Positions 9,726-17,642 of a DNA stretch of 37,895 nt are shown piece after piece (within the stretch, counting starts at the first letter, position 1; the number at the start of each line of letters is the position of its first letter). The DNA is from Cellvibrionaceae bacterium (lineage in GTDB: Bacteria; Pseudomonadota; Gammaproteobacteria; Pseudomonadales; Cellvibrionaceae). The notes under the pieces were generated by a model. It was given only the letters and a program-made list of their open reading frames with translations, searched no databases and was not told the DNA's origin. The stretch spans positions 1-37,895 of the forward strand of contig JAGKXD010000034.1 of assembly GCA_021151525.1 (NCBI GenBank), given 5' to 3'. Made by a program: the position numbers and the translations under genes.

Positions 9726-10442
9726 ATGCAAAGCAAACATGTCCCAAGCCTCAATACCTACTATTGGATTGCGTTGATACTGGCGAGTATTTTTGGTGCT
9801 AATACCGGCGATTATTTTTCTGACGGGCTCGGTTTAGGGCATATCAATGGTCTGCCGTTATTGTTTGCGCTTTTTGTACTTGTTTTAGTTGCTGAGCACT
9901 TTGATACATTTCAGCATCATGCCTATTACTGGTTGGCAATAATTATTGCGCGTACATCGGCGACAAATTTGGGGGATATCTTCCATGACTTTCATATTAG
10001 CTTTTTAATCTCTATTCCCTGTTTGTCTATTGCGTTGTTCAGTGTTTTATTGCTGTGGAAGTTGCGGTTGAAAAATAAAACTTTACATGAAAATCAAAAT
10101 CTACTGGGGACACTTCAGACAGATAGTTTTTATTGGATTTCAATGTTATTGGCTGGCACATTAGGAACCGTAATTGGTGATTATTTTTCTTATCCATTAC
10201 AGTTGGGTAACTTATATGCGACTTTGGTTCTTGGTACAGTACTGGCAATTACATTTGTTTTGGGCAGACATGGAAAGTTAAGTGGCTTATTATATTTCTG
10301 GTTTACAGTTGTGATGATTCGTTCAGTCGGTACATCCGGTGGCGATTACTTTGCAAATCATGTGTTCGGTTTGCCGCTAAGCACAATCCTAACAGGAATT
10401 GTGTTTATTTCTTTCTTAATATTTAAGAGAAATAAGCTTTAA
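9726..10442 (+). CDS. COG4705-like four-repeat membrane protein (paralogue 1)
   Basis: A 238-residue integral membrane protein of a family I know as COG4705 (uncharacterised membrane-anchored protein). It is built of four tandem units of about 55-68 residues. Each begins with an aromatic pair (YYW 12-14, YYW 67-69, FYW 135-137, YFW 190-192) and reaches a Gly-Asp about 15 residues on (GDY 28-30, GDI 83-85, GDY 151-153, GDY 206-208). Each is followed by a second hydrophobic helix, giving about eight membrane segments. The Asp residues fall within or at the ends of helices. The gene ends tail to tail with the histidine kinase gene, overlapping it by 4 bp. A diverged paralogue heads the operon that encodes that kinase. 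Function is unknown; context suggests a link to the two-component system. Confidence 0.88.
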   Translation: MQSKHVPSLNTYYWIALILASIFGANTGDYFSDGLGLGHINGLPLLFALFVLVLVAEHFDTFQHHAYYWLAIIIARTSATNLGDIFHDFHISFLISIPCLSIALFSVLLLWKLRLKNKTLHENQNLLGTLQTDSFYWISMLLAGTLGTVIGDYFSYPLQLGNLYATLVLGTVLAITFVLGRHGKLSGLLYFWFTVVMIRSVGTSGGDYFANHVFGLPLSTILTGIVFISFLIFKRNKL

Positions 10443-11812
10443 TTCTGTTTGAGTGATGTGTTGTTGAAGGTGAAGATAATGCTTACACAAAGACCCGTCT
10501 CTCGTTTTTCATCGCTGAAGCTGAGCTGTACTTTTGCGCCAATACGTTCGGCAATTGTTTTTACGATAGATAATCCCAAGCCTGAACCAACTTGTTGGTT
10601 GCCTAGTACACGATAAAATGGGTCAAACACGCGTTCTAATTCTGTGGTTGGAATTCCAGGGCCTGTATCTTTGACTTGCAGTTTTACATCATGCTCGCTA
10701 GCGGTAATTGATAGATCAATTCGACCCTCTTCAGGTGTGTAACGAATTGCATTGTCTACGAGATTTTTTATTAGGGTAATTAAATCCATTTCACGTGCGA
10801 AGACGCGTGCGTCGCTTGCACTTTCCACGCCTAAATCAATTTTTTTTGCATCGGCCAGTGGCATAAGATCTTCCAAAACACGTTTATAAATATCCTGTAA
10901 CGAAATTGAACTTAAAGGTTCGGCCTGTGTTGAATGTGCTTTTGCTAAAGCTAATAATTGATCCAATAAATGCCGCCCACGCTCTATCCCTTGGCGCAAG
11001 GTAGCAAGCCGTTCATGGGCTTGTTCAGACATTTCTGCATCAGCTAGTCGTTCAGCTTGTAAGGAAAGCGCTGTTAAAGGAGAACGAAGCTCATGAGCTG
11101 CGTTGGCAACAAATCTACGCTGCTCATCCATTGATTGCGAAACCCGCTCTAGTAAGCGATTAATTGCAACAATAAATGGACGTACTTCAATCGGTAATTC
11201 TTTTGTTTCTATGCTGTGTAAATCTTGTTCGCTACGCTTATCAATTTCATTGGAAAGTAATGTAATTGGTTGAAATAGTTTTCGTACAAGATCTGCAATA
11301 ACTAGTAATAAAACAGGCATAAGTATTAAAAATGGCATAAGTGTGCGCAGTGCACTTTCTCTTGCCATTTCATCGCGCTCGTCTGTTTCTTGGGCAACTG
11401 CAATTCGTTCACCATTTGCCATGGTTTTAACGAGCACGCGATATTCTTCATCCCCTAATTGTAGCGTGTGCATGCCGTCAGAAAGATCAGCGGGGAAGGG
11501 AAGTGGTGCTTCTGTATTTGTACTTTCCTGATGGTTTGGAGTCCCGCTAAGATATTGGACAATTACGCGGGATTCTTCATCGCTACCGTGTTCGCGACCA
11601 CTATCATCCAAGTGAGTAAGTGGTAAGTGTTGTTGATCGAAAAGAGCTGCGATTTGTTCCAATACATCATCTTGCAATTCATGAGCTTCGTTAAAAGCCG
11701 ATACAAATGAGAAAGTTCCTGCAAGTAAAGCAATTAAAAAGACCGCTATTGAGAGCCAAAATGAAAGCCTGAGTCGAATTGATTTTTTTAAACGCTTTTT
11801 GAAACCATCCAT
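10439..11812 (-). CDS. Two-component sensor histidine kinase (EnvZ/QseC-like)
   Basis: A 457-residue inner-membrane sensor kinase that should phosphorylate the regulator encoded just upstream. Membrane helices at about 17-38 and 157-176 flank a periplasmic domain of about 115 residues rich in acidic residues and His. HAMP follows (about 176-230). The HisKA H-box is NAAHELRSP with the phospho-acceptor H240. The ATPase domain has N354 (NLVDNAIRY), DTGPGIP (382-388) and GSGLGLS (409-415). The ATG has an AGGGG element about 6 bases upstream, and the start overlaps the regulator gene by 25 bp, so the pair is translationally coupled. It is the last gene of the operon, and its stop overlaps the convergent COG4705-like gene. 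The organisation resembles QseC/PmrB kinases, but I cannot assign a stimulus. Confidence 0.95.
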   Translation of the reverse strand: MDGFKKRLKKSIRLRLSFWLSIAVFLIALLAGTFSFVSAFNEAHELQDDVLEQIAALFDQQHLPLTHLDDSGREHGSDEESRVIVQYLSGTPNHQESTNTEAPLPFPADLSDGMHTLQLGDEEYRVLVKTMANGERIAVAQETDERDEMARESALRTLMPFLILMPVLLLVIADLVRKLFQPITLLSNEIDKRSEQDLHSIETKELPIEVRPFIVAINRLLERVSQSMDEQRRFVANAAHELRSPLTALSLQAERLADAEMSEQAHERLATLRQGIERGRHLLDQLLALAKAHSTQAEPLSSISLQDIYKRVLEDLMPLADAKKIDLGVESASDARVFAREMDLITLIKNLVDNAIRYTPEEGRIDLSITASEHDVKLQVKDTGPGIPTTELERVFDPFYRVLGNQQVGSGLGLSIVKTIAERIGAKVQLSFSDEKRETGLCVSIIFTFNNTSLKQN

Positions 11813-12456
11813 CCAACACCCCTAACATTTTTTATAATATCGCTACCTAGTTTTCGACGCAGCGCGTGAATTAAAAATTCCACTGCGTTGCTCTCTACTT
11901 CCTCGCCCCAGCCATATATGCGATCCTCCAAATCACTACGCGACAATATGGCCCCGGGGCGAATTAGCAAGGCTTGTAGCAAAGCAAATTCGCGGCTTGA
12001 AAGTCGCACAGGTTCAGTAGAATCTGTTGTGGCTTCACGCGTGGTGGGATCAAGTGAAACAATTCCATTACTTAACAAGGGGGTTGCACTGCCGGCGCTT
12101 TTGCGACGCAATACTGCACGCATGCGCGCCAACAATTCTGCCATTGCAAATGGCTTCTGCAAATAATCATCGGCACCACCGTCTAATCCGCGCAAGCGAT
12201 CATCCAAATCATCGCGAGCAGTAATGATTAGTAGCGGCACCTCGTTGCCTTTAGTTCTAATTGTGTTGAGCACGTCATGCCCATCTTTTTCAGGCAAGCC
12301 TAAATCGAGTAACACTAAATCATAATATTGGCAGCTTATGGAGGCGAGGGCGGCTTTGCCGTTGTGAGCCCAATCGACGGCATATGCTGAATCTTTTAAT
12401 GCAGCTTGAATTGCATCGCCAATCATAGCGTCATCTTCAACCAACAAAACACGCAT
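11788..12456 (-). CDS. OmpR/PhoB-type response regulator
   Basis: A 222-residue transcription regulator paired with the downstream kinase. The receiver domain (1-118) has the acidic pocket E7-D8-D9, the phospho-acceptor D51 in LLDLGLP, T79 and K101 in the QKPF motif. The C-terminal winged helix (about 125-220) ends in a typical NVRGVGWM block. The ATG is preceded by GGAG at 6 bases. The lipoprotein gene ends 12 bp upstream and the kinase start overlaps this gene, which makes a tight operon. The sequence resembles the QseB/PmrA/TctD branch of the family. Likely targets include its own operon and the neighbouring COG4705-like gene, but I could not identify a convincing repeated binding site. 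Confidence 0.95.
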   Translation of the reverse strand: MRVLLVEDDAMIGDAIQAALKDSAYAVDWAHNGKAALASISCQYYDLVLLDLGLPEKDGHDVLNTIRTKGNEVPLLIITARDDLDDRLRGLDGGADDYLQKPFAMAELLARMRAVLRRKSAGSATPLLSNGIVSLDPTTREATTDSTEPVRLSSREFALLQALLIRPGAILSRSDLEDRIYGWGEEVESNAVEFLIHALRRKLGSDIIKNVRGVGWMVSKSV

Positions 12457-12468
12457 GTTTACTCCAAC

Positions 12469-12906
12469 TTATTTGTTTTTTCCGCTCAATGAATCAATAG
12501 TGTTTAATAAATCTGCCACACGTTGTTTTGATGTATCCAATGAAGGATTTTTAGCGCGTAGTGCATCAAGTGCACGATCAATTGCGTCGTCCAGAAGGTG
12601 CCAATCACTTGGAGAGCGGGGCTTAAGGCCTGCTTCAACTGTATCCCATGCAATTTCCAAATCTTTAATTCTCGCTTTGGCTTTTTCTTGATCACCGGTC
12701 GCTAAAATATTAGCAACATCAGCAGCAATTATTCGGAATGATGATAAATCCCCAAGTTTGGACGCTGCCGTCTGCTGAGCTAAGTTGGTCACAGAGTCGG
12801 ACACCGACCCGTTTTTTTCCTGAGTTGGTTTATTGCAGCCTGTTAATAATAGATTAAAAACAGCAATAAATAGAAAGGAGTAGGTTGTAGATTTTAAAAT
12901 CGCCAT
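12469..12906 (-). CDS. Small alpha-helical lipoprotein of the two-component operon
   Basis: A 145-residue predicted lipoprotein. The N-terminus is a signal sequence ending in the lipobox LLTGC with the lipidated Cys at residue 24. The mature part has no membrane segment and reads as helical, with charged stretches and a WDTVEAGLKPRSPSDWHLLD region around residues 85-110. A GAGGT ribosome site stands 7 bases before the ATG. It lies between the COG4705-like gene (28 bp upstream) and the response regulator (12 bp downstream), so it belongs to the same transcript. A role as periplasmic ligand-binding or accessory sensor for the kinase is an inference from position only; I recognise no characterised family. 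Confidence 0.85.
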   Translation of the reverse strand: MAILKSTTYSFLFIAVFNLLLTGCNKPTQEKNGSVSDSVTNLAQQTAASKLGDLSSFRIIAADVANILATGDQEKAKARIKDLEIAWDTVEAGLKPRSPSDWHLLDDAIDRALDALRAKNPSLDTSKQRVADLLNTIDSLSGKNK

Positions 12907-12934
12907 AATAACCTCGCTTACACGTAAATTACAT

Positions 12935-13705
12935 TTAGTTAATGGATGAGTCTGTTGTTTGATTATTAATGTGAGATAGGACGACTAATGCCACTATGAC
13001 AGATAGAAATATCGCGCTTGTTAACATGGCTCCAAGGCCTATACCGCCGTAGACGGGCGATTGGGTTAAAAAATCTCCCAAGGATGCGCCGAGCGGCCGC
13101 GTTAGAATGTATGCAATCCAAAAAACCAATACAGCATTAGCGCCAAAATACCAAGCGGCAGCGGTTATGCCGATTAAAGCTCCGAATAAAATGATGCCAA
13201 TTTTAAAACCCAAGGCCAAAGCTTCTGTTGCTAAATCTCCAGCTGCTGTACCCAAGGCAAACGTACACAGGATTGTCGCCCAATAAAAAAGTTCGCGCCG
13301 GCGAGTAATAATGGTTCTAATAGATAATGTTCGCTCAAGATAAAACCAAATTAGAAAAATGAAGATAAGGCCAAGAGCAAAAGCTGCGGAACTGATATAC
13401 AAACTGATATTGAGCTTATCGGTTAATAAATCAGTAATTTGAGTTCCCACAATACTTACTAAAATCACAGTCAACCAATAAACCCATGGCACATGGCGTC
13501 GAAAATGGATCTGTAAGAATAGGGCGCTTATCAACAACGCTAGCATTACACCCGTTGTGATCACCTGCCCCCAGTCTGCGTTAACTGCTAAATAGTCCGC
13601 ACCGGTTTCCCCGACTGTTGTTGACATGATTTTTACTACCCAAAAACCCAAAGTAACTTCAGGGACTTTATTGGGGTAAGCTGATTCGGTTGATACTGTA
13701 GCCAT
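12935..13705 (-). CDS. COG4705-like four-repeat membrane protein (paralogue 2)
   Basis: A 256-residue membrane protein and first gene of the four-gene two-component operon. Like paralogue 1 it has four repeats, each with an aromatic-Trp pair (FW 21-22, YW 76-77, YW 141-142, FW 195-196) followed some 15 residues later by an Asp inside a hydrophobic helix (D37, D92, D157, D211). About eight membrane segments are expected. Sequence identity to paralogue 1 is low outside these positions, so the duplication is old or the copies were acquired separately. The start has only a weak GGA ribosome site, and an AT-rich TATAAA-like element lies just upstream without a good -35 element, as is common for activator-dependent promoters. 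Biochemical function is unknown. Confidence 0.88.
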   Translation of the reverse strand: MATVSTESAYPNKVPEVTLGFWVVKIMSTTVGETGADYLAVNADWGQVITTGVMLALLISALFLQIHFRRHVPWVYWLTVILVSIVGTQITDLLTDKLNISLYISSAAFALGLIFIFLIWFYLERTLSIRTIITRRRELFYWATILCTFALGTAAGDLATEALALGFKIGIILFGALIGITAAAWYFGANAVLVFWIAYILTRPLGASLGDFLTQSPVYGGIGLGAMLTSAIFLSVIVALVVLSHINNQTTDSSIN

Positions 13706-14292
13706 AGTCCAAGTGTGAGAATAATTTATAAGAAGCTACAGTTTGGCGGGCCATACTTAGGTTAAACATAGATTCTTATTTCATATTCAAAGCAAAATTA
13801 ATCTGCACCAAATTGATACACAAAAAATTAAAATACATATTCAATATGGTAAATCTCTGCGCGATTGAAGCAGGCTGTGTTGGTAAGAAATTTATGTACC
13901 TCATAATTGCGTTAAAAAGTTGAACGGTATAGATGCCTAATTGCGAAATAAAAGCCCATTAAGCTCAGTGTAGTTGTCAAATCCGGTTGCTGTCGTCAAA
14001 AGGGGGTATCGTGGGTATGAGCTTTGCATTATTTGTTCATGGGCTCTTAACTTGATTTTTGGATTGGAGTTATTGCAATTTAACATAATATACATTATGC
14101 GAAACATCAGAAATATTTAGGGTATTATAGTGTCCCTGTATTGGTTGGATTTATCCAAATTGCACTTTTTACTAGATGCGCTTTGTTGATCGATATAGGC
14201 TAAACTCTTTATTCCAAAGGATTAATTAGCCTTAACGAAACATTTAGACTGGCCTAAATTGGCTTCCACATAATTGATAACTGCGGTTAACT
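13706..14292. other. Divergent intergenic region of 587 bp
   Basis: The longest gene-free stretch in the window, between the two-component operon and the PHK-alpha-like gene. I see no open frame, tRNA or clear terminator. It is AT-rich and contains an inverted repeat, CATAAT-ATAC-ATTATG, at 14084-14099. The promoters of both flanking genes must lie here, but none of the candidate -35/-10 pairs I tested matches well. The size leaves room for a regulatory RNA or a multi-site control region. Confidence 0.5.
14084..14099. repeat. Short inverted repeat upstream of the PHK-alpha-like gene
   Basis: CATAAT and ATTATG are exact reverse complements separated by ATAC. The element lies about 195 bases before the start codon at 14293 in an AT-rich stretch, so it could be an operator or a chance palindrome. 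Confidence 0.35.
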
Positions 14293-17200
14293 ATGAAACA
14301 TACTCAACTGTTAGAGCGTTTGTACGCTGAAGTAGAAACAGTCATCTTAAGCAGACAGCACCCTGTAACAGGCCTTTTACCCGCGAGCACCAGCGTCAAT
14401 ATCCACGGCGATTACACTGATGCTTGGGTACGCGATAACGTTTATTCAATTATCTGTGTTTGGGGGCTTGGCTTGGCGTTCAGGCGCCAGGGAGAAACCA
14501 ATAAAAGCGATCAGCTAGAACAGTCTACGATTAAGCTTATGCGTGGCCTGCTGCAATCTATGATGCGCCAAGCTCAAAAAGTCGAAAAGTTTAAGCATAC
14601 GCTTAACAATATAGATGCGCTTCACGCTAAGTATGACACTGCAACCGGTTTGCCCGTTGTGGCAGATAACGCTTGGGGGCATTTGCAGATTGATGCAACT
14701 TCTCTGTATTTATTGATGCTTGCACAAATGACTGCGTCTGGTTTGCGTATTATTTGCACTCACGATGAAGTCGATTTTATTCAAAACCTTGTTTACTACA
14801 TTTCCAGCGCTTACCGCATGCCGGATTATGGCATTTGGGAGCGTGGTAATAAGGTTAACAATGGTCGCACAGAAATTAATGCCAGTTCGGTCGGTATGGC
14901 AAAAGCAGCACTGCAAGCCTTAGACGGATTTAATCTCTACGGCGAGCACGCGTCTAAGCGCGGTGTAATTCATGTTATTGCTGACGCAATTTCTTTGGCG
15001 AGAACCACCCTAACCTCACTTCTACCGCGTGAATCTTTATCTAAAGAAACCGACAGTGCGCTACTTAGCATTATTGGCTTCCCCGCATTTGCGGTGGGCA
15101 AAGAAACCTTGGCAACGCAAACGCGCGATTCTATTTTGACGAAGCTCGGAGGTAATTATGGTTGCAAACGGTTTTTGTTAGATGGCCATCAAACTGTGGT
15201 TGAAGAAAGCTCGCGAATTTATTATGAACAAACCGAGCTTGGAAAATTTGAAAATATTGAATCTGAATGGCCGCTATTTTTTACCTATCTTTATATCAGT
15301 GCATTATTTGATGGGAGCGAAGCCACTGCAAGACATTACCGTAAAAAACTCGAAGCGCTTATGGTGCATGTCGATGGGATCGGTTTATTGCCAGAACTTT
15401 ATTTTGTTCCAAAAGAAAATATTGATGCAGAGAAAAAAAATCCTCGCACACAAACTCGTTTACCTAACGAAAACTTACCCTTAGTGTGGGCTCAAAGCTT
15501 ATATTTAACTGGGCTAATGATGGATGAAGGGTTGCTGCGTACCGAAGATTTAGATCCCCTTAAAATGCGCCGCCGCTCCACCAAATTTGTTAAATCTCAA
15601 ATTGCATTGGTGGTGCTTGCAGAAAATGAGGAAGTAAAAACAGCACTTGCGAAACAAGGTGTAATTGCTGAAACCATTCAAGATATTAAGCCAATGGCCG
15701 TTGTAAGCGCGCCCAGCTTAATGGAAGCCTATGCTCATGTAGGAGAAAACAAAGCCTTAGGATTAAGTGGTCGCCCCCGTAGAAGATTACAGAGCCTAAC
15801 AACGTCGCAAACACATGAAATCAACAACAAGGTTTATTTGTGTTTAAGTTGGTTGCAAAGTGAAAAAGAAGATTACCGCATGTTTGATTCACAAATGGTG
15901 ATCGAATATGTAACGCAAGAAATTCAGTATATACATAAACACTGGCTGAGTTCAGAGGTTGCAGTGTTTTCATTCCTGGTGGATAAAAAGCTGTGCAAAA
16001 TTCCTGACGCAAACAGTTTGTTTGCGATGTTTCGTGATTATCAATTGCGTACCGAACAAGAATACGTTGGCTATGCGTCTGCCAACCTAGCCTACAGGGC
16101 TTCTCGCGTAAATCAGCTGGCAATCCCCTACTTTCACGTTAATTCGGTAACCTCTTTAAATGAGTCTAGTACCATATTAGACAAAGAGTTGGATTGTACT
16201 TGGCTTGAATCTACGGCTAAAAATATCTTAATTCATTTTAATACAGAAAATGACATTATAACTTTTAGAAAGTCCGTCGCTTATTTAACTGACCGCCCGA
16301 TGGATTTGGTTATTGATGATTTGAATACCAATGTCACCATTCGCGACTTTATTAAAGAAATTTATTATCGCGCTCAGAGTAAAAACAACTGGCTGCTTGC
16401 ACGATACTGTTTTGCAAAATTGAACTACTCACCTGTTGATCTCGGTGATAGTTTAACGGTGATCGCTGCGAGAAATTTGTCGATTACTGTTGGTGATAAT
16501 AATTTCACTGAAATTAAAGCAGATCAATCCTTCTCGAATACGGAGTTCTTTGAAGGTATTTACCAAAACTTTAAAGATCCACTCGAGCAAACTTTGGTGC
16601 TTGAATTGCTTTCTGCAATAGGTGGTTTAATTCGTACAGATCCAAAACTTTTTGATGGGTTGCGCTCGATACAATTGCGCAATTTTTTAATGCTTTTTGC
16701 TATGGATAAAGATGACGCAGAAGATGTCAGCATGCTTGAATGGATTGGTTTGCAATCTCCGGCAAAAATATATAAAAAACTAAAGAATGCCTTGGTTTCT
16801 CGTACTAAAGTTTTCTCGCAAGGAATGAATCACATAGTTCCTTACAAAATGCACCACGATGAATATACGTCGATGAACGAAATTCTTGCTGCAGATAGCG
16901 CAGGTACAGATTGGATGGAGTGGCGTTTAGCTCGCGGTCTTATCACGCATTTTGACAACCATTTCCTGAAAGAAATTTGGAATAGCTTGAGTCATGCAAA
17001 GAAGTTGGTGTTTGGTGTTGAAGGACCTGAAAACTCTGTATTGGATTGTGAGATGACACGCAGTTCAATGACTGCAGGAGAAGAAAGTTTTGCATTGCTG
17101 ATTGATCAGCTTACGCATCAACTGCATCCCGCTTATTATAAAAGTGCGGTAGTTGAGGCTCTTTATGCATTCACCCAATATTGCACTATAAATCCGACTG

Positions 17201-17409
17201 CAAAGTTCAAAAACTCAATTATTTTCAGAGAGGTTATCGAGCAAGCAGCTAAGGCATATTGCTTGGATGTGTTTAAAGATAAATTGCCCAATAGCTCGCG
17301 CTTCTTGGACATATTTTTGCAGCAATCTCCACATTTGCTAAATCTATACATACATTTGACCTACTCGGCTATGGCTCAACCCGATGCATTTGAACCCATC
17401 ATGACTTAG
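14293..17409 (+). CDS. Phosphorylase kinase alpha-subunit-like protein (GH15-related)
   Basis: A 1038-residue protein usually annotated as a GH15-family protein. Its sequence follows the regulatory alpha/beta subunits of animal phosphorylase kinase closely, as I recall them. Examples are PVTGLLPAS (24-32), DAWVRDNVYSI (43-53), WGHLQIDATSLYLL (128-141), LAQMTASGLRII (143-154), FIQNLVYYI (162-170), IWERG (181-185) and INASSVGMAKAAL (195-207). Further matches are a YGCKRFL block, NIESEWPLFFTY, and LSGRPRR near 490. The resemblance continues into the C-terminal third, where FLKEIWNSL and the following region match the PHK C-terminal part. Animal alpha subunits are about 200 residues longer. The GH15 catalytic-acid region corresponds to W182-E183, so glucan hydrolysis or glucan binding are both possible. 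No signal peptide is present. It is monocistronic, with a terminator 33 bp downstream. No PHK-gamma-like kinase occurs in the window. Confidence 0.9.
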   Translation: MKHTQLLERLYAEVETVILSRQHPVTGLLPASTSVNIHGDYTDAWVRDNVYSIICVWGLGLAFRRQGETNKSDQLEQSTIKLMRGLLQSMMRQAQKVEKFKHTLNNIDALHAKYDTATGLPVVADNAWGHLQIDATSLYLLMLAQMTASGLRIICTHDEVDFIQNLVYYISSAYRMPDYGIWERGNKVNNGRTEINASSVGMAKAALQALDGFNLYGEHASKRGVIHVIADAISLARTTLTSLLPRESLSKETDSALLSIIGFPAFAVGKETLATQTRDSILTKLGGNYGCKRFLLDGHQTVVEESSRIYYEQTELGKFENIESEWPLFFTYLYISALFDGSEATARHYRKKLEALMVHVDGIGLLPELYFVPKENIDAEKKNPRTQTRLPNENLPLVWAQSLYLTGLMMDEGLLRTEDLDPLKMRRRSTKFVKSQIALVVLAENEEVKTALAKQGVIAETIQDIKPMAVVSAPSLMEAYAHVGENKALGLSGRPRRRLQSLTTSQTHEINNKVYLCLSWLQSEKEDYRMFDSQMVIEYVTQEIQYIHKHWLSSEVAVFSFLVDKKLCKIPDANSLFAMFRDYQLRTEQEYVGYASANLAYRASRVNQLAIPYFHVNSVTSLNESSTILDKELDCTWLESTAKNILIHFNTENDIITFRKSVAYLTDRPMDLVIDDLNTNVTIRDFIKEIYYRAQSKNNWLLARYCFAKLNYSPVDLGDSLTVIAARNLSITVGDNNFTEIKADQSFSNTEFFEGIYQNFKDPLEQTLVLELLSAIGGLIRTDPKLFDGLRSIQLRNFLMLFAMDKDDAEDVSMLEWIGLQSPAKIYKKLKNALVSRTKVFSQGMNHIVPYKMHHDEYTSMNEILAADSAGTDWMEWRLARGLITHFDNHFLKEIWNSLSHAKKLVFGVEGPENSVLDCEMTRSSMTAGEESFALLIDQLTHQLHPAYYKSAVVEALYAFTQYCTINPTAKFKNSIIFREVIEQAAKAYCLDVFKDKLPNSSRFLDIFLQQSPHLLNLYIHLTYSAMAQPDAFEPIMT

Positions 17410-17442
17410 TTTTTTAATTTTTTGGGGATACCTTTATCAAAG

Positions 17443-17468
17443 GCCAGCTCAATTGAGTTGGCTTTTTT
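17443..17468 (+). terminator. Rho-independent terminator after the PHK-alpha-like gene
   Basis: An 8-10 bp stem, GCCAGCTCAA pairing with TTGAGTTGGC (one G-U pair), is followed directly by six T residues at 17463-17468. It lies 33 bp after the stop codon. Confidence 0.85.
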
Positions 17469-17601
17469 GTTTCCGAAGTGCTTTAAATGCCTGTGATTCT
17501 AAGCGGCGGCTAAGTCTGCACTTGTAGACTTTAGTAATGTGTAATTTACTTTTCATCGAATTCATGCAAACTAGCGCCCCTGCGTCTGCATTGTTGTGAG
17601 T

Positions 17602-17621
17602 GCAAATGAGAATGATTAATA
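17602..17621 (+). promoter_or_regulatory. Fur-box-like sequence upstream of the glycosyltransferase pair
   Basis: GCAAATGAGAATGATTAAT matches 13 of 19 positions of the classical Fur box when aligned by eye. In the 7-1-7 form (TGATAAT-N-ATTATCA), TGAGAAT-G-ATTAATA matches 11 of 14. It ends about 21 bases before the ATG at 17643 and overlaps the likely promoter (TTGTTG at 17591-17596 with ATTAAT at 17615-17620). It is a candidate only; AT-rich sequence can match by chance. Confidence 0.4.
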
Positions 17622-17642
17622 ACTTAAAAAGATATTCAATTT

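Noticed and set aside
10439..12456. Naming the two-component pair qseBC or pmrAB
   Set aside because: The general resemblance is at family level only. No target sites or diagnostic sensor motifs support a specific name, and the nearby ArnT-like gene is not a full arn operon.
9570..13770. GGTTAA/TTAACC hexamers upstream of both COG4705-like genes as possible response-regulator boxes
   Set aside because: The copies (about 9570, 9669 and 13763) have no consistent spacing or direct-repeat form, and six-base matches are expected by chance in AT-rich DNA.
14293..17409. A complete phosphorylase kinase holoenzyme
   Set aside because: No gene with a protein-kinase catalytic domain or calmodulin-like EF-hands is present in the window, so only an alpha/beta-like subunit can be claimed.
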